Source: Owenia fusiformis
Lineage: Eukaryota; Annelida; Polychaeta; Sabellida; Oweniidae
Assembly: GCA_903813345.2 (NCBI GenBank)
Contig: CAIIXF020000007.1
Coordinates: 13,934,714 to 13,998,713 of the forward strand
Direction of reading: 5' to 3'
DNA length: 64,000 nucleotides
Under the pieces are notes generated by a model. The model was given only the letters and a program-made list of their open reading frames with translations. It ran no database searches and had not been told where the DNA came from. Position 1 is the first letter of the stretch; the number at the start of each line of letters is the position of its first letter. A program made the translations under genes and the position numbers. Below, piece after piece: positions 11,228-24,667 of the stretch.

Positions 11228-14200
11228 TACGTATATACCTGGTACGTGTATACCTAGAATGCTCTCTTCCTGTGCAACAATTGATAAATCTCTTGTATTT
11301 TTAGAAAGTACTTATTCAGGTATACTCAAAGAGGATTGGCTCCCAGAGTGCAACATCGATATTCTGACCCATACATGGGCATGCTGTCGTGATACAAAAT
11401 TCAAACAGCCGCCATTTTGTTCACTTCAACATTTGAATTGTTGAAAAGAAATGATCGAGATATTGGTTCGAATCTTTACTGTGCATTTTGAATTTATAGT
11501 CGATTTTAATTGCAGAAAATAATGACATTTCGACGCTTTCATTTTTGGAAAAGTATCGAGTTTCAATACTGGGAGCCAATTCTCCTTGATGTATACCATA
11601 GCAACCCCTGATTGACTTCTGCCTCATCTCAGGTGAATGCGCGCGCTAGGCGAAATTACCGATCCTCGCATGGCTACGCTCAAGCCACAAAAGACTACAT
11701 CATCTATCAGATGCCATAATTGACCCTAATTATTCCTGGAATGATTCAATTTAGACAGTTTATTCCCCGACGACCACGAGTACCCGGAATTATTTCCAAC
11801 CTAGATGCTTTTTTGACAGGATGTTAGTCCCAAAGGACTCATCGACATTTTAAGGGCAAAAATGAAATTAACCCTAAGCGTGAAATACCCTGTATATCGA
11901 TGTATTTGTTGTTTAAGGATTTAAGCCTTAGACTCAGTCTATTGTGTGCTGAACCATTCCACGAAGATGTTGTTTCCAAATCTTTGCATGACCCCGCAGG
12001 GGGAATGCAAAGTTTAGGAAACAACATCTGAGTGGAATGAAGCAGCCACAATGGATTGAGTCTTGGGGTTAAATTCTTTTCACACATTGCAAAATATTCT
12101 CTATAAAATCACCTAAAAGATACAAAATCACCAAAAGAACATATTTTCAATTAAACTTTTTGGAAACTCAATTTCAATCTCAATCGCTTAGCAACTGTGC
12201 ACAACAAATGCGTTACTGATATTTCACACACTGTTCATTATGTGAATACTCTGTTCGGATTGGCTGGAATCGGACACACCTTGCCTAGCTATGTGTGAAT
12301 GATGGATTACATGCGGAAAAACCTATTGGTGGTTATAATTGCTTTTGGGATCTCCGATTGTCTTGATATAACTACGATTAATTAGCTCACATTTTACAGA
12401 CTCCTAGTCTATAGATAGGACATCGTTCGAATTCATCAGAAATTATTATATTCATTTGTCAATTGCAATAGATAGTGACCATGCATATGTTACAATTATT
12501 TTGACGACGATATCGTCATTAGTAATGTCAAATCAACGGTGCGGTGTAAAGTGAACATTACCTTTCGAGACTGGATCAAATGTTAAAAAGTAAAGCAAGA
12601 AATGTGAAATTCGAGTTCAAGAAACACAGATATTTAAGATTTGAACATGGACTAAACTACGTACCTTCGTTAAAATTGTTATGTTTTCAATCTATTTTCA
12701 TGGAATGTCAGTAAATCAGACCCGACACAATACTTGCAAAAATGAAATACATGAAGTACCCTACAGTATGTGTCTGGTTTAATTGCATAGTTTAGTTAAT
12801 TTTTGAAAATACCTTGGAAATCCCAAACTCACTCAATATATACTGATAGCAAGGATGACCACACGTGAAAATAAATAACATAATCATAAACAATGGATTT
12901 TCACGAGTCCTTATGCAAGGCAGAGCAGTGTGAAGTGTAGGCTGTATAGACCCAGTACTTGAAAGATATTCCACTTGGTTTCAATCACTTTAACTATCAA
13001 CAGGTGATACCCATGATGCCAAGGTCGAGATTTTTTAGGCTTGATAAGGAAACTATTAGACAAAACAAAATATGAAAATATATCTATAAAACTTGATGTG
13101 CTGTTTCTATTGTTACCAGTATTGGTTCCTAGCTGCACAATTTATCTCCATTTTCGATGAAAATGGTTCATGCCTTAATAACATATTTTACTAATTACTC
13201 AGCAATACGTATAGTATCTCCAATAACAGAGAAATTAGTCATTTTTGGCAGAATATCTGGATAACAACGTGCTTTCACTGATCATTGGATATAATTCTAG
13301 AATATCAGTACGAATGCACTCACCTTCGGCCTGTGCTTTGTACAACATTCTGTCCAACTCGTGCTGAATTTCACCATATTGAATCTGCCTATTATTGTTT
13401 AATCCTCAACAAAAAGACCAAGAGTCTTACTCGTACTGAGATTTCGATGCAAAATACTAATTGAAAAACAAATTTTTTCTCCTTGAATCCATATAACCAA
13501 CAACAACATTTATCCTAGGTTATAATCACTGACAGATCAGATCAAAATTTATCTCGGAAGTTCAGATGAGGTGAACATGGTAAACATAAAAAACATTTAT
13601 AAAAATATAAACGTATTTGAATGGCTCAATACGTATATGGATTTATAGCATTCCGATCAACCAGACTCTCATTTAACGATGCAGAGAGTAACCTCACTTT
13701 ATTGAAAAAGTTTTACATGTAGTTGTGGACGCAGCAATGGATGAAGGCTATAATACTCACCCCATGCAGACAGATCGCCTAAAATTACATTCGTATGATG
13801 AAAGACTCGACATTCTACGAGTATGACAATAGCATGACATTCTGATATTTCAAGGTAACTCATTTAAAAAAATGATGACAGTGATTGAAATTGTATGATG
13901 TAGAGATAAAACGGCAACGAAATATTATTTGATTTCTTTGAAAACGGCAACGAAATATTCTTCGACTTCTTTGAAAATTTAAGAAATATACATCTCATAT
14001 CGAATTTTTCAATACAGAAAAATATGTATAAATCGTAACGCATGCAGGTCCAATTTCCCCTGGTAGCATTAACATTGGTCTCGCATTATAAATACAACTA
14101 TAAATTTTCAACAAAATTGGACACACGTACATGTAAATGGCGGCCATTTTTCAAAATGGCCGCGTACTAACGAAAGTGTCAGAAAGAGATAATGAGTATT

Positions 14201-14806
14201 CACATATCAAATATGAACAAAATCACTCTCTTACTCTTTGAATAAAAAAAGTAAAAAAAGTAAAAGAAGTCATTTTGAAAATCTGACGAATGGAGGCGTC
14301 TCTATATTCCTCCGAACTTCGTTCGATGGAATATCATTAATTTTCCTTACTTTTCACGATCGAAGTAGCCCGGTCTGATTGTAAATTTATTTTCCAATAT
14401 AAATCGCCTCGGAGAGATGTTGAACCAATGAGAATCATGAGAAATCATGGCATACTATTAGCTTCTTTCTAGAAGGCAAATTTCTAGTTGAAGGAAGAAA
14501 TATAAGATGAGCATATCAGAATGACCCTATGGCCCTTTTATGGATTTTGGAATTGTATCAGTTTCGTCTGTTCCACATCATTCACGAGTGGATACACTAT
14601 CTTAGTATAAATACTACAGCACTATCTACTCTACAACTATTTTCAGAATTAAAAATCTGCTCAAATGAATGAAATATAAAATCGTATAATGATTAGACTG
14701 TTGAGAGAAGAACCCAGAGAAAAGTCACCTTGACCGAGCTTTAATCCATCATTCGGAATAGTTCTGTGTTGTTTTGTTTGTGATAATTATTACTATTTGG
14801 CATGGT
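11228..14806. other. Intergenic spacer with small repeats, no gene seen
   Basis: No coding exon can be supported. Three small structures stand out: an imperfect hairpin at about 11920-12070, a two-copy 33-bp tandem repeat near 13911-13980 ('aaaacggcaacgaaatatt' twice), and a perfect short hairpin GCGGCCATTTT/AAAATGGCCGC near 14141-14164. At 14295-14340 a segment reading 'ccgaacttcgttcgatgg' recurs near 40710 and 44500 and looks like the end of a dispersed repeat. Confidence 0.45.
11920..12070. repeat. Imperfect ~150-bp hairpin
   Basis: The two halves are inverted copies centred near 11996. The left half contains 'gatgttgtttccaaatcttt' and the right half contains the complement of that segment ('gcaaagtttaggaaacaaca'). 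Stem length is about 65 bp with scattered mismatches. It could be a miniature transposon or the template of a long hairpin RNA. No target duplication was identified. Confidence 0.65.
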
Positions 14807-15156
14807 AAGATGGAGAAACCTCCAGGGTTCAGAGATGACATACGTCTATAATGTAAATTGTGTATTGAGATGACATCGAAGCTGAATGTTCAAATCGACA
14901 GACAAATGACGTCATTAGATGGCAGCTTCACATTTTTTCTAAAAACATAATGTTTAATATTCGGTGTGTTAACCGACTTCATAGCTTGTTATTTCACATC
15001 AAAATAAATGTGTAAGGAATATGCTAACATTAAACCATCACAACGACATGTAGTGTACGGAAACTAGCCGGTGAAAATTCGGACAAACGAAGATGGTAAC
15101 CAAGAGACGATTTTATGTCTGCCATCTCCTAAGCTCTTGGGGTTCCCTCCTCTTTT
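14807..15156. mobile_element. MITE, ~350 bp, copy 1
   Basis: Shares its full length with the element at 48167-48533. Common blocks include 'gatgacatac' near the left end, 'caaatgacgtcat' inside, and the ending 'ttccctcctc'. The two ends are imperfect inverted repeats of about 30 bp. Non-coding; a dispersed miniature element. Confidence 0.7.
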
Positions 15157-16046
15157 GATGTTTTAGAAATTAATATAATTCGATTGTCATTGCTAGAAAT
15201 AAATCTTGATTGCAACTAACTGTATTTTCTGGCAATAACATTATACAACGTAATTTTCCTTCCTAAAACCTATTAAAGAAGCTCAAGTACATTGCAAATG
15301 AAATCAATTGGAATTGATTCTTAGAAATCATGATATATTGCCGTTCTGTAGTCAGTTTAAATCGGGTTATGTTGTCTTCTACGAGTTTTAGACGTGTAAA
15401 TTATGAAGCCTGACAAATGTACGTGTAACCATGTAAGATCCTCAAGAAGTTTAGTCTACATGATACATGTATTATTACGATGTTTTGTTATAATTAATGT
15501 AAATTCGAAAATCGAAATCCTTTTAATTCAGCGAAACATGACATTTAGTTGAACATGTTAAACTTGTAGAATTTGAGAATAAGTTCTTCTGCCCTGAGCT
15601 GACCATGTCTGCTATCAAGAACAGATCATCCTTCTTATAATCGACAGAAATGATCGACGCCTCTCATTTATCAAGACTACACTGTCAAGGATAATAGATC
15701 AACTTCTGAACAGCACTTTGGCATTCAAGGAATACAGTTAACGAAGTTTTGATTATAGCTTTAGTATTAAATGATATTCAATTGATAGTATCAATGGAAA
15801 TTCAAATGTCCGTTTTTAGATGCATTTAAGTTCCAAGTTCTAAAGAGTTTGCAAACAAATATATCTCTTTCCCTTTGGGTAATTCCCCCCGGCAAGAAAT
15901 TTCTTCAAAATCATGCAGTTTTTTACCATTTTGAGCACTTTGCTTCCGCATGACTTTTTGACAAAACTGAATAAAAGCCACCCCCTTGGCAAAAGCCCCC
16001 GCCCTTGGTAAAACCGTTCCCCGTGGTAAAAGCTAGCTACGAGCCT
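15157..16046. other. Intergenic spacer, no gene seen
   Basis: No exon or RNA gene that I can support. Near 15960-16035 there is a short C-rich run with three degenerate units around 'cttggtaaaa'. Confidence 0.4.
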
Positions 16047-16185
16047 CAGGGGCGGATCCAAGAATCAACATGGGGGGGGGGGCATATCTGAAGTCTTGAA
16101 AAAATAAGGCCCATTAAACGGGCCTTTGAAAAACTCTTGGGCCCAAATAATTTGGGCCCCTGTCCCCCTCCCAGATCCGCCAATG
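16047..16185. mobile_element. Small CAGGGGCGGATC-ended MITE
   Basis: Begins CAGGGGCGGATCC and ends GATCCGCCAATG, an imperfect inverted terminal pair. A longer relative follows immediately at 16239-16490. The purine/C-rich interior has poly-G runs. Flanking duplication is unclear. Confidence 0.6.
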
Positions 16186-16238
16186 GGCCTGAATTCCAAA
16201 TGAGACTCAAACTTCTCAGTAAAACTGTACTGGGGTTT

Positions 16239-16490
16239 CAGGGGCGGATCTGGAAACCAACAAGGGGGGACCCAAATTTCAGGTCAGAGAAATTTTGAGG
16301 CCCATTTTCTTCAAAATTTGGCCTAAAATTAAAAAAATAAGGACCTGAAAGACCCAGTAATGACCAAAGATGCCCACTTGGCCATTTTATGGGGCTTTAA
16401 GGGCTTTTTTGGCCAAAAATCTTTTAAAGCCCAATTTTTTTCTGGGCCCACCCAAGGGGGGGGGGGGCAGGCCCCCCAGATCCGCTAGTG
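16239..16490. mobile_element. CAGGGGCGGATC-ended MITE, second copy
   Basis: Begins CAGGGGCGGATCTGG and ends CAGATCCGCTAGTG, with the short direct repeat GGTTT on both sides. The interior carries a 12-G run near 16455. Same family as 16047-16185; open frames across it are incidental. Confidence 0.65.
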
Positions 16491-16693
16491 GGTTTAGTTA
16501 CATTAATCGAAGTCATAAGCTTCTGGACAGCACTCTGGCAATCAAAGAAGACACCACACAAAACACTGCTATGCTTTGGCATACGGGACAGATGGGGCTG
16601 GTCAGGTCCCTTGACTGAACTCCCCAGTGTGCACGACTCAATGTGCTCCAATACTTCAAGAGGCGGTGGGTCATATTTATAAGTATACATATA

Positions 16694-19600
16694 ATTAGAC
16701 TACGGCCCACTCTGATAATTGTAACTCCTTCCTTACATGAAAGGTTACACATTCCAACCTATTTCAAACCATCTGTATGATGATACTAGACACTTTCTGG
16801 GTAGTTGGACTTTCCATAGGGGTGGCAGACGGCCCTCAGACCAATTTATACCCCTACCGTCAAAAAACCATCGGGGTACTTTAATACCACCCAATAAAAA
16901 GAATACTAATGCATGTCAGATATCCATTGTTTTATATTGGGTAGGGCATGTTATGGTTAGTAAGTGCCAGAAATTTCCAATCTCTAACTGATATGGTAAC
17001 CATAGAAACAGTATTTATATCTTGAAATATTCTCAATTTGACCCCCTCCCAAATGTGTCCTTTTGATCTCAAAGTAAAATATTTGCAAATCTGTTTAGAT
17101 TTTATGGCTGCTACTTTGTCAAAAATTGTATCAATATGTTAATTTTAACATTAAAACACCCAAAAGTGTTCATAAAGATCCTATAAATCAATAATATTTA
17201 TCAAATATAGTCACACATAGCTGCTTTCAGGGAAAAGTGGGCGTGGCACTTTTTAGTACGTGTGTACTTGTTGCAGCATTAAATGAAAAATACATATTAT
17301 ACTAACAACAATTGACATTTAATTAGCATCTACTTATGTTGTGTAACATTGTAATATGTTCATTATCATTATTAGACACTTTAAATATTTTATATAAGAC
17401 AGTGTTATCCTGACCCTTCCCTTTATCCCTACACCCTTCAAGGTGGGCATTACCAATCGTGTCAAGTTAACAATTCTGTTTGATTTATTTTTACCATAGA
17501 CAAGGTACAAAAGCTTTACCATGAGTACTGACCTTATTAGGTGCTAAACTGATGAATGGATAGGTAGATGGCAGCACTTGTGCTGGTTGGACTACACGCT
17601 AGCATCTACCATAGACACATATTGATTTACCATATTTGTTATTTTGGATTAAAGTAAAACTGCTTTCGCATCAAACCTAATGAGATTCAGATTGTGTTTG
17701 AAACTAGATAATTTCAGATTTTGTGTGAACCTTAAATTCATGACAATCAAAAGAATTCAACATTTAGGAAGTCAACATTAAGATTTTTAACATCGTCTCA
17801 ATGAGAATTTAGCCCGACCTTGTTCAGAAAGTTAAAGATCATAGAAAATTGGACATAATCAAAGTTCCTCAGTAGAACATTTAATCTCCTAAAATCACAT
17901 TAAAACTATATCAGCAATATTTCCAAGCTAAATAGTAAAAAAACTTCTATCACATCATTTGCAACGTTTTCATTATTCAATAGTTCAACCCTATATGAAT
18001 TATTGATGATTTTAAAAGTGCAAGGAATCTAAATGAATCAGAAGCCAGTGATATGTATTTGCCTTATTAATTGTTGACTTACACAATGAAATAGACTTAG
18101 ATGCAAGTAGAAATAATCTTGCTTACATCATTAAAAATTAAAAATTCAGTCAAATAAGTGATATCATATTTGAAATCTTCATGTAGAATTACATTTCTTC
18201 ATGCAATAAGTTAACCTTTTAGTGAGTAGTTGTGACTAATGTAATCATGTACTTATACAATTTGTCAGTAAAAGTTATTTATCCTATACTTAGTGTTTTA
18301 GGTAAATAAAATGCATGAATATAATTGATACCTTAGGTGAGTGGGGATATACATGTACTGCATATCCCCCTTTATCCCATACTTGGTCGTGTTTCAGGTA
18401 CATAAAGCAGGTTTGTAAAACCTTATATTTTCATCAGCGGGCAGATATAGCTTTACGCCCCGTTGCGAGCGGGCAGATATAGTATATCCGCCCACTCCGT
18501 CATAATCGCCCTCGGGCAGATATATTATATTTGCCTCGGGATAGTCCCAATATCCTGAACCTCATATAGGATAATCTCTATGTATCGCCAGGTTTATCAC
18601 CCGCTCAGTAATCCCCTGCAGGAATTTCATTCTGTGCAATTTCTCATATTTTTGTATTTTAGTATATGATAAATAATTTTGGGTACAAGTTATTATCCTT
18701 GGGAAATACAATATTCTACCCTCAACCCCTCGGGGAGGTATATTGTATTTCCCTCATATATATTGTATTTCCCTGTATTAAAAACTTCCCATTAATTAAA
18801 CCTCATATATAATGCACACCATTTTGAATATGAATCAAAACTATGAATTAGTGATATCCATGTTTCTAACGAAAGCATGAATTTGAAAGAAACAAACATT
18901 CTACTCATGTGGTATAAAGATATTACCAGTTGTGTACATTTAGATTTGATTGAAGAACTTGAATTAGAGGCAATTTTGAAATTACAATATATTAAAACGG
19001 GCTCTGTTGCTTAGATGGGAGAATCAATTAGCTGCATTGTTCAGTTTATGACAAAATTGATGTTTAGTGTTACTTTCATGAACACCCATCCTGTAAAATA
19101 GCATTTGGAATCTAGTAGTTTGTATATAGATGAATTAGATAAGGCATTGTCGAGGAAAAATATCCAACAAGATTACTAGTTTGCTCATGCAATTAGGCAT
19201 ACTTTAACTTGAAACAATTTGTAACACTCAATTTTTGGGGTTTGGAGATCGTAGTAATAATGATGAAAAACAAGCAATTTTAAAATATTTATGTTTTACC
19301 AAAATTTTTAAAGATTTTTGTTAGCCTTTGTTTTGTCTGTTTTATTCTCAAATAAATCATGGTCATCAATTCTATTGTGACATAATCATCATTTACCAAT
19401 TTTAAAATTAAATATTACTGGTTAGAGAATGTGACTTCTTACTTTAGATTATATTTATATCCCGATTTATATGTATAATAATAATTGATGAAGACGAATA
19501 GAGATTATCCTCTATGAGGTTCAGGGTATTGGAATTATCCGGAGGCCAATATAATATATCTGGCCGAGGGTCGGAGGTCCCGAGGGAAGATATTTTCTAT

Positions 19601-21674
19601 TGGCCAAAGGCCTTAGGTCCTGAGGGAAGATATATTATATTCGCCAAGGGATAATCCTAATAGCATGAACTGACTATAGGATGATCTGTTTATCCCATAT
19701 CAATCTTTCTTATCTGGTTCACATTGTTCAATTGGCCAGAGTTAGAAAGAATTCAACCATATGAATGTATTCATGTCTAATTTTGTTTTCTTGGCCTTGG
19801 GAGGATTCTCCTGTTTTTTAAGTATTCATCCACATATTCTCGAATCATTGATTATTAACATATGTATTAAGTATGCTACTTCCCTCATTGCTAATCATAC
19901 ACAAATGATGATTATGACTTAGTGGGCAGGTGTAATATATCTGCCCTCTCAGGCAGGGACATTAGCTATATCTGCCCACTGATGAAAATATAAGTATTTA
20001 TAAACCTGCTATATGTATCTGAAACATGTCCGAGTATGGGACAAATGTATCTACTTTTTTTGATTTCATACACTAAACAGATTTGTTTAGGAACTATTTA
20101 AGTATTTCAAAAACATATACCGAACCACTATTGAAGAAATCATTGAAAATACAGTATATCAGAAACATGTGTAAATTGTTTATCTTGCAATTATTTTTGC
20201 TAAATACTAATAGAAATTATACTGTACCTTCCAGAGAATAGCTTTTTTGTTAACTATGAGCCAATAAATGTATTATAACTGCAAAATGATGCTCTATGCA
20301 ATTCATGCGAGAAATTAATTTTGCCATATTAGAATCAAGTATAATCTTTAATCCATTGGATAGATCATGCATTGCCTGATGTTGAGGTATTGATAAAAGA
20401 ATCAGCAAGTGTCTGACAAAATAGATTTTAGTGTTATGTATTAGGCAAAATATTAGGAAGGGTATAAATGGTCTCCAATCTTTCTAGTTTTGAGTATTAC
20501 GTCTTCTTGATTTGATTCAAATTATCCTCGGTCACTATTTGTAACCCCTCCCTCCTTCCCCATTTAGGCCATGGATATGAAGATGATTTAGAGGTTATGT
20601 GAAGGATACTAGGGAAGGGTTAGTAGCCAGAGTTATATTAGTTCATTTAAGTTTAATCATAAATGTTATGCAATTCACACTAGCATCAAATATCATACCA
20701 AAAGGATTGAACTGTTCATTACTTTTTAATTGCAGTAAACATGGTAAAATGGTTCTAAATACTGTTGAACAAGCATATTAATTAATTGTAACTCATAGCT
20801 CTAGATGACTTGAACTTATCCATTCATATTCTATGAACAAGTCAATGAATAAGTAAGACTTGACTCTTGACAGACTTAAAAGACCGAGGACCCTATAAGA
20901 CTTACACTAAAAGTTCATTTCACCATTGATGACCTATGATAGGGAAGGGTCAGGATAACACTTATATAAAATATTTAAAGTGTCTAATAATGATAATGAG
21001 CATATTACAATGTTACACAACATTAGTAGATGCTAATTAAATGTCAATTATTGTTAGTGTAATCTGCATTTTTCATTTAATGCTGCAACAAGCGCACAAG
21101 TACCAAAAAGTGCCACGCCCACTTTTCCCTGAAAACAGCTATGTGTGACTATATTTGATAAATGTAATTGATTTATAGGATCATTATATCAAGTTTTAAG
21201 TGTTTTAGTGTTAATATAGACATAATATTACAAATTTTGACAAAGTAGCAGCCATAAAATCCAAACAGATTTTGAAATATTTCACTTTGAGAACAAAGGG
21301 ACACATTTGGGAGGGGGTCAAATTGAGAATATCTGGAGATATAAATACTGTTTCTATGGTAACCATATAAGTTAGAGATTGGAAATTTCTGGCACTTATC
21401 AATCATAGCATGCCCTACCCAATATAAAACAATGAATATCTGACATGCATTAGTATTCTTTTTATTGGATGGTATTAAAGTACCCCCATGTTTTTTTGGG
21501 GGTAGGGGTATAAATTGGTCTGAGGGCCGTCTGCCACCCCTATAGAAAGTCCAACTACCCAGAAAGTGTCCAGTATAATCATACAGATGGTTTGAAATAG
21601 GTTGGAATGTGTAACCTTTCATGTAAGGAAGGTTGCATTTCTAGAGCACCTCTACAGAATGGGTTACAGTCTAA
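16694..21674. mobile_element. Large foldback element, ~5 kb, with nested element
   Basis: Outer ends TTAGACT...AGTCTAA. The left arm (about 16694-17430) is matched by the reverse complement at about 20940-21674. Clear landmarks are 'catgaaaggttacacattcc' near 16738 with its complement near 21602, and the block around 'gtgtctaataatgataat'. The arms contain open frames that are mirror images of each other and are not host genes. The interior is AT-rich and itself holds a second foldback element at about 18355-20052. No transposase motif was recognised. Confidence 0.75.
18355..20052. mobile_element. Nested foldback element with GGGCAGATATA modules
   Basis: Left arm at about 18366-18600 and inverted right arm at about 19490-20045. 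Both contain several copies of gggcagatata and its complement tatatctgccc, and 'caatatcctgaacctcatat'-type sequence. A solo fragment of the same family lies at 53101-53178. No coding signal. Confidence 0.7.
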
Positions 21675-21874
21675 ATAGAGAGCATATTGTCTTGCTAATA
21701 AATACAACTCCATCAACAGACATATGACATATTGACACGACTCAGATTCTTATAAATCTCCTAGAAATGGTTGGATTCCATAGAGACTCTTGAGATTAGC
21801 AGCTCCCAACAAGCTATTCTCTGATTAGGTATCATGACGAAGTATACACTTTGATTAATTAAAGCTTCAAAATA
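21675..21874. other. Short spacer between two foldback elements
   Basis: AT-rich with no feature. It ends with AAATA, the target duplication of the following element. Confidence 0.4.
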
Positions 21875-23539
21875 CACGGGGGATAAGCAAAACGAGGGCG
21901 AAGCCACGGACTGCGACTCGCGTAACTTTACACCGCAGCCCAGCGCCAAAATGGAGGGACATCCGGCAGTGCCTTCTGCTTCTTCCGACAAAATAGAGAA
22001 ATCCAGGTATTTTAAATGCTATCGTAGTGTCTAATCGGTGACCAAAATATTACTCTGTATCTACTGTTGGTCTGTAGATAAGAAAATAAGCAGTTGTCCA
22101 GATCAAGCTAAAACAGTAGCAAAGTTCTGATTTTACCTGTAAAATATGTGCATATTATTTAATTTACTACACATTTGAAATGAGTTTTAACACGTTTTTG
22201 ATATCTAAAGGTTAGTTGATCGCGGCTCCGAGTATAATTCGTGAAAATGATTTGATTTGTGTTCATGAGGAGAAAATTAGATTCAAACTGCGCATTCATA
22301 GTGGACGCAGTCCAGTAAACAAAGCTATTTCAACAACGCAACACAGCCTCCATTGATATTCTAAGTAACGCAGTCCAGCCGCGAACACGAAATAAATAAG
22401 ATAGTGTAAACTATATTCCTACGCTATTATTGTTTCAGGAAAAGAAAAGTCAGCATCCAGATTATCATTCAAAGTTACGTTGATTAACATATATATATTA
22501 CCTGAATCAATGTCCCAAATTGCTATATTGTATCGTTTAAGACCTAGAAATATGGCAATTCAATAGCGTATTTGGCAGAACAGTCGAGCGCAAGATGACA
22601 ACGTAATATGTTTATTACAAACCAATTTGTGGATAGGGTTAAATATATAGATAATTGGATAGTGGTGAGACTTTTTATAAGAAGTAGAAATGCGAAACAA
22701 TTAACTTTTTGATGATGCAATAAAAGCTGTTGGGAAAGGGTACATTAACTAGTATTTAAGATATCAGGAAAATATCAAATAATTGGAGAGTTGGTGAGTT
22801 AATGTAATTTTGGATGATCTTTCCAACAGTCCATCAATATTGCTAGCTACCATAAATTCATGATTTCAGCTGTATTTGACAGCTTGTATATATTTGCAGA
22901 ATGGATTGAGACACGATGTAGGTCTATTAAAATAGCCCTTTATATTCAATTTTGTCCAAAGTTGCTCCATTTCGGCCACACCTGTACTTACATTGTGCTA
23001 TCTACCTTTGGCTGTGATTGCGTTCAGCTTCAGATATAAAGCAACACTGAGTCGCGGACTGCGTTGGGCAGATGGATGGACTGCGACTATTATAAATTCC
23101 ATTTTTCTATGTAATTGTACGTTTTCCGCTTACCAAATATCACACGAAGATGTAATTGTAACAACAGAACATGAATAATTATATTAATTCGATGTCATTT
23201 CTGATTCCTTTGTTTAAATCGGTATATTAGGGACAAATATTGACAAAAGTTACATTTTTTGTGGCAGATTTCGAATTCATTTGTGTTCATGCTAAACTAT
23301 TGGACAGCCGAGCACCAAGAATGCCATTGCAGATGGAGTATAAATATGTTGATCACCGACTGGAACATACTAGCTATTCTTTAGAATATCCAAACCAATA
23401 ATCTTCCCCAAATCCTAACATGCCTTCCAAATTAAGTTTGGACTTACTGCCATTGTTCAGCTATAATGCGTTGTAACCTCGTTTTGAATTACGCGAGTCG
23501 CAGTCCGTGGCTTCGCCCTCGTTTTGCTTATCCCCCGTG
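21875..23539 (+). mobile_element. CAC...GTG-ended transposon, 5-bp TSD, start-exon relic
   Basis: A 1665-bp element whose ends CACGGGGGATAAGCAAAACG and complement form ~50-65-bp terminal inverted repeats. It is flanked by AAATA on both sides (21870-21874 and 23540-23544). The octamer CGCAGTCC or its complement recurs at about six places (near 21910, 22308, 22370, 23056, 23082 and 23500), the pattern expected of subterminal transposase-binding sites. Just inside the left end, an ATG at 21951 in the context ccaaaATGG opens a short frame that meets a splice-donor-like AG/GTATTT at 22006/22007. This looks like a retained first coding exon of a lost transposase. The 5-bp duplication and CAC ends recall Transib/RAG-like elements, but the heptamer differs. 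Confidence 0.8.
21951..22006 (+). pseudogene. Candidate first exon of the lost transposase
   Basis: The ATG has a good context and encodes MEGHPAVPSASSDKIEKS before the AG/GTATTT boundary. Read through, the frame stops nine codons later. No similarity is known to me. The case rests on position just inside the terminal repeat and on the start-plus-donor arrangement. Confidence 0.35.
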
Positions 23540-23924
23540 AAATAGAACACTACTAAGTTATACAATGGGATAACCGGAAAGTTTTCAATGGTGTCTGGTT
23601 TCCTATTTGAAGTGTACAAATGATGACGATACAACGATACACCTTATTTTCTGATGAGAACGCTCGATCATATATTTTCAGTATGAATATGAATATAAGC
23701 AATGATAAGGCCAAATATTAATGACTATATGATTGTCGATGTCATATGATGTTAATGGTCAAGGGAACCTTATATTGTTATACAATGGTATGTTGAGCTA
23801 TTGCATTTAATAATTTAATTTTGTACTTTCGTTCAAGGATAGTGTAATACATGATGTATATGTCGTCACTACTTAAAGATGGACCTTTCCCAGAATGGGA
23901 TACTATGTAATCTGTGTTAAGCTA
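23540..23924. other. Spacer between two foldback elements
   Basis: About 380 bp of AT-rich sequence starting with the AAATA duplication of the preceding element. Nothing coding or structured seen. Confidence 0.4.
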
Positions 23925-24667
23925 CACCCTCCCCCAATAAGATTGGCAACCTTAGTTCCCTCATTGAACTACGTAAGCCTCTTTATGTTTGAATTTTTAT
24001 TTACATAACCTGCGAGGAAAATGTTTATAATATTGATGGAAATGTAACTTGACTTCATTTCCAATGCCTGCAAATCTTCCCAATATTTTTCCTCAATTAT
24101 AATAGGTCGAAATTTGATGAATCTTTAAAAATCGACATTCCCATGTAAACCAATGGGAAATGGTAGGTTTGCCGAAAGTCATATGACAGAATATACATCC
24201 ATCCGAGTTCTTGCAAAAATGCAAGTTAGGTAGTCAATTGAATTTGCTAACTTTATTTAATAAAAAATGACTTTGAAGCTCTGTAACTTGAGTATTCATA
24301 AAGTAAACTGAGCATTTAGCATACAAAATAGTTAGACAATTCAATTTTCTATATAAAACATATTTTTTTGGTGAATCTTTTACTGGATCCTGAAATAAGA
24401 TTTGCCCCGAACTTACCACTTCCCATTGGTTTACAAGGGAATGACGATTTTCAAAAATTCATCTAACTTATCATCAATTTTCGACCTATTGTAATTGAGG
24501 AGAAAATTTGGAAAATTTAGAGGCATTGAAAATATAGTCAATTTCCATTTACATTAATATTATAAGTATTTCCCTCGCAGGTTTTGTAAATAAAAATTAA
24601 ACATAAAGAGGCTTCAACACGAAGTTAAATGAGGGAGCTAAGGTTGCCAAACTTATGAAGGGGAGTG
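23925..24667. mobile_element. TA-flanked foldback MITE, copy 2
   Basis: Same family as 10355-11227. Termini CAC...GTG lie between TA dinucleotides. Arms include 'aagcctctttatgtttg' and its complement. The copy is about 130 bp shorter than copy 1 and has many substitutions, so neither insertion is very recent. Confidence 0.8.

Noticed and set aside
21173-21622. 149-codon minus-strand frame (MKGYTFQPISNHLYD...)
   Set aside because: The same protein-like string occurs in the mirrored arm at 16737-16991. It is repeat DNA in a foldback arm with no domain or splice signals.
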